From JACZWL01 sp046756445 (GTDB lineage Bacteria; Pseudomonadota; Gammaproteobacteria; Steroidobacterales; Woeseiaceae), in contig JBHHWI010000055.1 of assembly GCA_046756445.1 (NCBI GenBank), positions 1-19,897 on the forward strand: DNA of 19,897 nt. Direction: 5' to 3'. A program made the position numbers and the translations under genes. Of this stretch, positions 14,621 to 19,897 are shown piece after piece. Position 1 is the first letter of the stretch, and each line of letters starts with the position of its first letter. The notes under the pieces were generated by a model, which ran no database searches, was not told where the DNA came from, and saw nothing but the letters and a program-made list of their open reading frames with translations.

Positions 14621-15405
14621 TCCATAAACATCCATGAGCCGTAGCCGACAACCTGGCCCATTGGTCCGGCGGTCTCGCCCGAATTTCTGAGATCCAGGGT
14701 CTCGACCGACATGCCGCGTCTCCTGGCCAGTTCGAGAAGGCCACCGATCGGATGACAGCCGCAGGCGTCGTCCGGACCCACGTTGTTCACATCAAATCGC
14801 TCGATGGCCTCGCACGTTGCCTTGTCCTGCCGCTTGGCCGCCTTGTAATCCAGGTAATGGCTGAGATCGGAGCTAATGACTATCAGCGTCCCGGGACCCC
14901 CCCAGAGCGCCTCGAGCACGTCCGCAACGGTAGCCGGGGAAGCATCTCCCACCACCAGCGGGACCAGCGTGAACTCGTCCAGTATCGTTTGCAGGAAGGG
15001 CAGATGTACCTCAAGGCTGTGCTCGAAGGCATGCGCATGATCGAACACCTTCACCGCTGGCAATTCCAGCCCGGCCAGCGCGTTCTTGTCGATCGGCACG
15101 TCTCCCAACGGCGTCCGGAACGCGTCGGCACCGCTGGACGCCAGGCCTCGCACCGGCACACGGTGGCACGGTCCGAGCAGGATCACGCGAGTGATCTGCT
15201 CGCGATACGGCCGGAGCCTCGCATAGGCCGTGGCGGCCACGGGGCCGGAGTAGACATAGCCCGCGTGCGGCACGATCAGCGCCTTCGGCAGAGGGCCTGC
15301 CTCGGCCGCCGCCTCGCTCAGATACCGTTCGACGGCGGCGGCCAAGTCGCCTGCTCTGCCGGGGTAGAACTGGCCGGCAACCGCGGCTTCCCGGATAACA
15401 GCCAT
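14617..15405 (-). CDS. MEMO1-family protein (AmmeMemoRadiSam system protein B)
   Basis: This 262-residue protein belongs to the MEMO1 family, related in fold to class III extradiol dioxygenases. Conserved metal-site residues are visible: H48 in PHAGYVYSG, H81 in GPCHR and C215 in CGCHPIGG, matching H49, H81 and C244 of human MEMO1. ISSDLSHY (177-184) is also conserved. Human MEMO1 binds iron or copper at this site. In prokaryotes the gene is a marker of the AmmeMemoRadiSam set, with AMMECR1 and a radical SAM enzyme. The ATG at 15405 follows AGGA at good spacing; the ATG at 15423 lacks a ribosome binding site. It is divergent from its radical SAM partner across 69 bases. Confidence 0.93.
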   Translation of the reverse strand: MAVIREAAVAGQFYPGRAGDLAAAVERYLSEAAAEAGPLPKALIVPHAGYVYSGPVAATAYARLRPYREQITRVILLGPCHRVPVRGLASSGADAFRTPLGDVPIDKNALAGLELPAVKVFDHAHAFEHSLEVHLPFLQTILDEFTLVPLVVGDASPATVADVLEALWGGPGTLIVISSDLSHYLDYKAAKRQDKATCEAIERFDVNNVGPDDACGCHPIGGLLELARRRGMSVETLDLRNSGETAGPMGQVVGYGSWMFME

Positions 15406-15474
15406 GATTTCCTGTCCTCTCATTGTCTAGTCTAGACCTCTTGGCTACCCTATATCCACACACGACTTGTACCA
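15406..15474. promoter_or_regulatory. Short divergent promoter region between MEMO and the radical SAM gene
   Basis: Only 69 bases separate the divergent starts, so both promoters must overlap here. TCTAG-T-CTAGA at 15426-15436 is a perfect inverted repeat with a one-base centre. CTATAT at 15450-15455 is a possible plus-strand -10 element, but no -35 is clear. On the minus strand TTGGTA (15470-15475) is a weak -35 candidate. Confidence 0.35.
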
Positions 15475-16599
15475 ATGAGCTCAAGACAGCCCCACCGCAT
15501 CAGAGAGACCGATTTTGCGGGCAGCGTTCCAGGACGCTACTGGCAGCGGATCGATGACGGCCGGCTGCAGTGCGATGTCTGTCCGAGACGCTGCAGGCTG
15601 CGGGAGGGCCAGCGCGGCCTCTGTTTCGTGCGGGCCCGCCACAACGACGAGATCGTGTTGACGACCTATGGCCGCTCGAGCGGCTTCTGTATCGACCCGA
15701 TCGAGAAGAAACCGCTCGACCATTTCCTCCCTGGCACGCCGGTGCTTTCATTCGGCACGGCCGGCTGCAACCTGGCCTGCAAGTTCTGCCAGAACTGGGA
15801 TATCTCCAAGTCCAGAGAATTCGACAGGCTTCAGGACCAGGCGTCACCGGAGATGATCGCAAAGACCGCCATCGAGACGGGTTGCCGAAGCGTTGCGTTT
15901 ACCTACAACGACCCGGTCATATTCCTGGAGTACGCTATCGATGTAGCGGCGGCATGTCGTGAGCGCGGTCTCAGGACCGTTGCCGTCACAGCCGGCTACA
16001 TCTGCGAGGAACCGCGGGTCGAGTTCTTCGAAACCATGGATGCCGCCAATGTCGATCTGAAAGCCTTCAGCGAGCGGTTTTACTGGAAAGTATGCGGCGG
16101 GCATCTGGAGCCTGTTCTCGAAACAATCAAATACCTGAGGCACGAGACCGATGTCTGGTTCGAACTCACGGATCTGCTGATTCCCGGAGAAAACGACTCG
16201 CAAGCGGAAATCGAAGCGATGACGCACTGGATTATGGAGAACGTGGGGCCGGACGCGCCGTTACACTTCACGGCATTTCACCCGGACTGGAAGATGATGG
16301 ACAAGCCGATAACGCCGATGCGGACACTGACCGAGGCCCGCGCAATCGCGATGAAAAACGGCCTGCACTATGTTTATACCGGCAACGTCCACGATTTCGA
16401 AGGCGAAAGCACCTATTGCCATAAGTGTGGCGATACCCTGATCGGCCGGGACTGGTACGAACTTTCGGTCTGGAACCTGACCACGCAAGATCATTCGGCA
16501 AGTTGCAAGAACTGCGGCACCGGAGTGGCCGGCGTCTTCGATGGGCCGCCGGGGGATTGGGGAGCCAGGCGCCGGCCCGTTCGTATCGCGACGAGCTGA
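15475..16599 (+). CDS. AmmeMemoRadiSam radical SAM enzyme (AmrS-like)
   Basis: This 374-residue protein is a PflA-related radical SAM enzyme. The 4Fe-4S cluster motif is CNLACKFC (C98, C102, C105), with GTAG before it and FTYNDPVIF (142-150) in the barrel. It carries eight further cysteines in two groups: C33, C36, C40 and C50 at the N-terminus, and C315, C318, C344 and C347 in C-terminal CHKC and CKNC pairs, which suggest zinc or extra Fe-S sites. The reaction of this family is not established. The ATG at 15475 has no clear ribosome binding site. The gene is divergent from the MEMO gene and 29 bases ahead of an ABC ATPase gene. AMMECR1, the usual third member, is not in the window. Confidence 0.92.
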   Translation: MSSRQPHRIRETDFAGSVPGRYWQRIDDGRLQCDVCPRRCRLREGQRGLCFVRARHNDEIVLTTYGRSSGFCIDPIEKKPLDHFLPGTPVLSFGTAGCNLACKFCQNWDISKSREFDRLQDQASPEMIAKTAIETGCRSVAFTYNDPVIFLEYAIDVAAACRERGLRTVAVTAGYICEEPRVEFFETMDAANVDLKAFSERFYWKVCGGHLEPVLETIKYLRHETDVWFELTDLLIPGENDSQAEIEAMTHWIMENVGPDAPLHFTAFHPDWKMMDKPITPMRTLTEARAIAMKNGLHYVYTGNVHDFEGESTYCHKCGDTLIGRDWYELSVWNLTTQDHSASCKNCGTGVAGVFDGPPGDWGARRRPVRIATS

Positions 16600-16628
16600 C
16601 CACCCGGGTCACGAGAAATCGTGCAGCG

Positions 16629-17336
16629 ATGACCGACGGCAACAAGGCAAACGTTCGGGTTCGATTGGCCAATCTGTCCCGCAGCTTTCAGGAAGGCGAT
16701 CAGCTGCACTCGGTCCTCAATAAGCTCTCAGCCGAGATATTCGAAGGCGAGACGGTTGCCCTGAGAGGGCGAAGCGGGTCCGGCAAATCCACGCTCCTGA
16801 ATCTCATCAGCGGCATCGATCTCCCTGATGAGGGTGAAGTCGTGATCGCGGGCGTCAATATCACGGCGATTTCCGAGCGCCACCGGACACTCTTCCGAAG
16901 GAAGCATATAGGCTTCGTCTACCAGGCTTACAATCTCGTGCCGACTTTGACCGTGGCCGATAACGTCAGGCTGGTGCTTGAATTGAACGAGGTCACCGAG
17001 CGACGCGCATCGAAACGTGTGCGGACATTACTCACAGCGGTCGGGCTCTCGGGTCGTGCGAATAGTTATCCGGACGTGTTATCCGGCGGCGAGCAGCAGC
17101 GCGTCGCCATTGCGAGAGCGCTCGCCAACGATCCCTGGCTATTGCTGGCCGACGAACCGACCGGCAATCTCGACGACAAGACCGCTGCTGATGTGCTTCA
17201 GTTGCTCGAGCAACTGGTACGACTGAGCGGCGGCACGATGATTGTTGCCACACACAGCGAAAAGATCGCAATGTTCTGTGATCGTGTGCTCGAACTGCGC
17301 GACGGCAAGCTCGTCGCCAGTAGCGGAAGAACCTGA
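16629..17336 (+). CDS. ABC transporter ATP-binding protein (LolD/MacB type)
   Basis: This 235-residue ATPase has every motif in place: Walker A GRSGSGKST (residues 47-55), Q-loop YQAYNLVPTLT (98-108), signature LSGGEQQR (151-158), Walker B LLLADEP (171-177) and the switch His in THS (208-210). The NLVPTLTV sequence after the Q-loop and the sequence around it are those of the LolD/MacB/FtsE type, which work with FtsX-like permeases on lipoproteins, toxins or other large envelope molecules. The ATG at 16629 is internal to a longer open frame and is preferred because it begins at the normal N-terminus; its ribosome binding site is weak. The stop overlaps the permease start by one base (TGATG), a sign of tight coupling. 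Confidence 0.92.
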   Translation: MTDGNKANVRVRLANLSRSFQEGDQLHSVLNKLSAEIFEGETVALRGRSGSGKSTLLNLISGIDLPDEGEVVIAGVNITAISERHRTLFRRKHIGFVYQAYNLVPTLTVADNVRLVLELNEVTERRASKRVRTLLTAVGLSGRANSYPDVLSGGEQQRVAIARALANDPWLLLADEPTGNLDDKTAADVLQLLEQLVRLSGGTMIVATHSEKIAMFCDRVLELRDGKLVASSGRT

Positions 17337-19876
17337 TGCCGGTCCTTTATCGCGCAAGCTTTGGCTACCTGTTGCGGCATCCCTGGCAGCTCGGCCTGAC
17401 GCTGCTGGGTATCTGCATAGGTGTGGCCGTGATGGTCGCTGTCGATCTTGCTAACGATAGCGCGCGAAAGGCATTTCTGCTGTCGATGAACACGGTCAAC
17501 GGCGCAGCAACACACCAGATTGTTGCGGGGCCGAACGGCGTTGACGAACGGCTCTACGTAGCTCTCAGGGTGGACGAGGGCGTTCGTAATATTTCACCGG
17601 TCGTCGACGGATACGTTGATGTCGGCAGTATCACGCTGCAACTGCTCGGCATCGACGTATTCGCCGAACGGGAATTTCGCGATTACACGATTCCAGGCAA
17701 CGATGAGTCGTGGATCATAGCAGCGGCTCCCGACGGGGGATCAGCGGCGGATACGGTGCGTCGCATCATGACCGAGCCCGGCGCCGTACTGTTATCTGAA
17801 AATACCGCGAGTCTGCTGCAACTTGAAACACATGACCGGTTTGACGTCATGGCAAGTGGCAAATCCTTTCCGGCCGTGCTCGTCGGATTGCTTGAAGGGG
17901 CGTCCGCACTCGACAACCTAGTCATCGCCGACATATCCGTCGCCCAGAAATGGCTGAATCAATACGGCACGCTCAGTCGCATTGACGTGCGCATCCCGGC
18001 AGGCAATGAACAAGCGAATATCGAAAGGATCAGGAGTATATTGCCGCCCGACACGAAACTGCTGAGTGCCGAGGGCCGAACGCAATCCGTGACGAGCATG
18101 AGCGCGGCTTTCATGACCAATCTCACCGCCATGAGCTTGCTGGCACTCCTGGTCGGCATATTCCTCATTTACAACAGCGTCGGCTTTGCAGTACTGCAGC
18201 GCCGCGGACTCATCGGGGTGCTCAGGGCATTGGGCCTGACGCGCAAGCAGGCCTTTGTCCTGATTCTGCAGGAGAGCCTCCTTTTAGGCGTCGTCGGCGC
18301 ATCGCTCGGTGTCATCACCGGCATATGGCTCGGCGAGCAGTTGCTCGGACTGGTATCCCGCTCGATCAACGATCTTTATTTCGTCGTCAGGGTTACCGAT
18401 GTGGAGCTCGGTCCCGCTTCGGTTGCGAAAGGCCTGGCTGCCGGTCTCGGCGCGACGGTGATTGCGGCAATCGTGCCGGCTATCGAGGCATCGTCGTATC
18501 AACCGAGGCTTGCCATGACGCGCTCGGTGCTGGAGCGTCGTGCCGGCGGATTGCTGCTGATCATCGCGTTCGTAGGCGTTGCCGCGGCCGCCTTTGCGAT
18601 CGTGCTGCTCGCGGTCTCGGGCAAAAACCTCGTTGCCGGACTCGCGGCATTGTTCCTGCTGATCCTCGGCACGGCACTGTGCGTGCCAATCGGGGTGAAA
18701 TGGCTGTCGAATTTCGCTGCTCCGGCGGCGGCGAAACTGGGCGGCATTACGGCGAGGCTTGCCGTAACGGGCGTAGCGGCGACCCTGAGCCGTACCGGGG
18801 TGGCGATCGTGGCACTGGCCGTCGCCGTCTCGGCATCGATTGGCGTCAGCATCATGGTGGACAGCTTCAGAGGCTCGGTGAGCGACTGGCTCGGCAACAC
18901 ACTGCGCTCGGACATATATGTCGGCGTGACAAGGGGCCAACTGGATGCCGGCCTGATCAATGACCTGGTCCATCTGCCGGGCGTGGCTGAATATAGCGCC
19001 AGCCGCAGAATCTGGCTGGAATCGGAGTCCGGCCGCACCCGCATTATCGCGCTTGAAATGGCATCGCAAAGTTATGCCGGCACCAGGATCCTCGATGGCA
19101 ACCCTGAGGAGGTCTGGCAGGCTTTTGACGAGCAGGGCGCCGTGCTCGTCTCGGAACCGTTTGCGTATCGAAACAACGTTGAACTCGGCGATACGGTCGC
19201 GCTGAATACCGCGAATGGCGTGGAAGTCTTCCCGATCGCCGCGGTCTATCAGAGCTATGACAGAAACCAGGGTTCCGTGCTCATGAGCCGCGACAGCTAC
19301 CAGCGCGCCTTTCAGGATGCCGGCATCGACGCCATCGGGCTTTATCTGGATGCGGATGCCAGTGCAGCCGCAGTCACCGCCGCACTGCACGAGCTCGCCG
19401 CGGGCCGCCAGGCGGTACTCGTGCGAAGCAACGAGGAGATCCGCGAACAGTCGCTGCAGATCTTCGATCGTACCTTCATCATTACCGATGTCCTTTACTG
19501 GCTGGCGGTGGGTGTCGCGATTATCGGGATCCTGGGCGCGATGCTGGCGCTGCAGCTGGAGCGCGCCCGGGAGCTGGCCGTGTTGAGGGCCGTCGGCATG
19601 ACACCAGCCCAACTGGGCGGCATGGTGACTCTGCAGTCCGGCTTCATCGGTCTCCTGAGCGGCCTCGCCGCAATACCCCTGGGCATCGTCATGGCCGGTG
19701 TACTCATTCTGGTCATCAACCGACGGGCCTTCGGCTGGCAGATGGATATCACGGTATCGGCTCGGATGCTGCTGATTGCCGTCGTGCTGTCTGTCGGCGC
19801 CGCCCTGATCGCCGGCATCTATCCGGCCTACCGTGCCGCAAACAACCGGCCGGCGGTCGCGATGCGTGAGGAGTAA
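17336..19876 (+). CDS. FtsX-family ABC transporter permease with two FtsX domains
   Basis: This 846-residue protein has two FtsX units. The N-terminal one starts with a helix (about 18-38) and a large periplasmic domain, followed by helices near 262-283, 306-332 and 362-385, with the FtsX-type RRGLIGVLRALGLTRKQ (289-305). The second unit has helices at about 404-428, 433-455 and 485-508, another periplasmic domain, and three helices within about 715-830. It contains LERARELAVLRAVGMTPAQ and the terminal YPAYRAANNRPAVAMREE. Together with the ATPase it would form a mechanotransmission-type exporter or lipoprotein-moving complex; the substrate is unknown. It resembles the AttE/AttF type of system. 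No break or frameshift is seen. Confidence 0.9.
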   Translation: MPVLYRASFGYLLRHPWQLGLTLLGICIGVAVMVAVDLANDSARKAFLLSMNTVNGAATHQIVAGPNGVDERLYVALRVDEGVRNISPVVDGYVDVGSITLQLLGIDVFAEREFRDYTIPGNDESWIIAAAPDGGSAADTVRRIMTEPGAVLLSENTASLLQLETHDRFDVMASGKSFPAVLVGLLEGASALDNLVIADISVAQKWLNQYGTLSRIDVRIPAGNEQANIERIRSILPPDTKLLSAEGRTQSVTSMSAAFMTNLTAMSLLALLVGIFLIYNSVGFAVLQRRGLIGVLRALGLTRKQAFVLILQESLLLGVVGASLGVITGIWLGEQLLGLVSRSINDLYFVVRVTDVELGPASVAKGLAAGLGATVIAAIVPAIEASSYQPRLAMTRSVLERRAGGLLLIIAFVGVAAAAFAIVLLAVSGKNLVAGLAALFLLILGTALCVPIGVKWLSNFAAPAAAKLGGITARLAVTGVAATLSRTGVAIVALAVAVSASIGVSIMVDSFRGSVSDWLGNTLRSDIYVGVTRGQLDAGLINDLVHLPGVAEYSASRRIWLESESGRTRIIALEMASQSYAGTRILDGNPEEVWQAFDEQGAVLVSEPFAYRNNVELGDTVALNTANGVEVFPIAAVYQSYDRNQGSVLMSRDSYQRAFQDAGIDAIGLYLDADASAAAVTAALHELAAGRQAVLVRSNEEIREQSLQIFDRTFIITDVLYWLAVGVAIIGILGAMLALQLERARELAVLRAVGMTPAQLGGMVTLQSGFIGLLSGLAAIPLGIVMAGVLILVINRRAFGWQMDITVSARMLLIAVVLSVGAALIAGIYPAYRAANNRPAVAMREE

Positions 19877-19897
19877 TGTTAGAAGTAACATGAAAAA
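19876..19897 (+). other. Right edge: short hairpin and possible start of the next gene
   Basis: ATGTTA (19876-19881) pairs with TAACAT (19886-19891) across GAAG. ATG at 19890-19892 followed by AAAA could be the first codons of the next gene, but only eight bases remain, so nothing can be said about its product. Confidence 0.25.

Noticed and set aside
14752..15435. 227-codon plus-strand frame antisense to the MEMO gene
   Set aside because: The MEMO gene shows conserved metal ligands in the opposite strand, and this frame has shadow-like composition.
18284..19891. 535-codon open frame antisense to the FtsX permease
   Set aside because: Its translation is rich in His, Gln, Arg and Asp without hydrophobic cores or motifs, as expected for the shadow of a GC-rich gene; the sense strand has a clear FtsX permease.

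Overview
The window looks like chromosomal DNA from an uncultured, probably aquatic or sediment-dwelling gammaproteobacterium. The case for this is the moderately high GC content, a UrcA-family periplasmic protein, a large TolB-like/TPR membrane protein of the type abundant in Woeseia- and Steroidobacter-like bacteria, a type II NADH dehydrogenase and a YjjX NTPase. The taxonomic call is inference only. Coding density is high, no gap exceeds 300 bases, and I see no rRNA, tRNA, CRISPR array, transposase or phage gene.

Layout. Positions 1-77 are a long, perfectly paired inverted repeat touching the stop codon of a TauE/SafE-type exporter gene. That exporter (78-857), a multi-pass membrane protein (868-1848) and a small hydrophilic protein (1867-2166/2184) form a compact minus-strand unit. 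An ICMT/PEMT-like membrane methyltransferase (2369-2839) and a divergent Lgt paralogue (3055-3936) face away from each other. A secreted protein with four mature cysteines (3940-4899, minus) converges on the Lgt gene. A UrcA protein (5148-5483) is followed by two hairpins and then a solitary N6-adenine DNA methyltransferase (5769-7412) with no visible restriction enzyme. On the minus strand a TolB-like/TPR protein (7892-9868) is followed 18 bases later by a small secreted beta-rich protein (7466-7873).

A plus-strand run (10146-13142) appears to be one transcription unit: NDH-2, a two-helix membrane protein, a DUF4242-like protein, a membrane-anchored protein and YjjX. It ends directly against a convergent four-helix membrane protein gene (13143-13679). 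Next comes a minus-strand block: MEMO1-family protein (14617-15405), an EF-Tu-domain-2-like protein (14297-14551) and SixA (13790-14281). Divergent from the MEMO gene is the radical SAM partner of the AmmeMemoRadiSam set (15475-16599). It is followed by an ABC ATPase (16629-17336) and a large double-FtsX permease (17336-19876) whose reading frames overlap by one base.

The most interesting part is the AmmeMemoRadiSam block. It has two of the three canonical components (MEMO and the radical SAM enzyme) but no AMMECR1 in view, and it carries an EF-Tu-domain-2-like protein and a SixA-like phosphatase on the MEMO side. The biochemical role of this set is not established as far as I know. Other points worth a look are the Lgt paralogue lacking key Lgt residues, the solitary methyltransferase, and the inverted repeat at the left edge.
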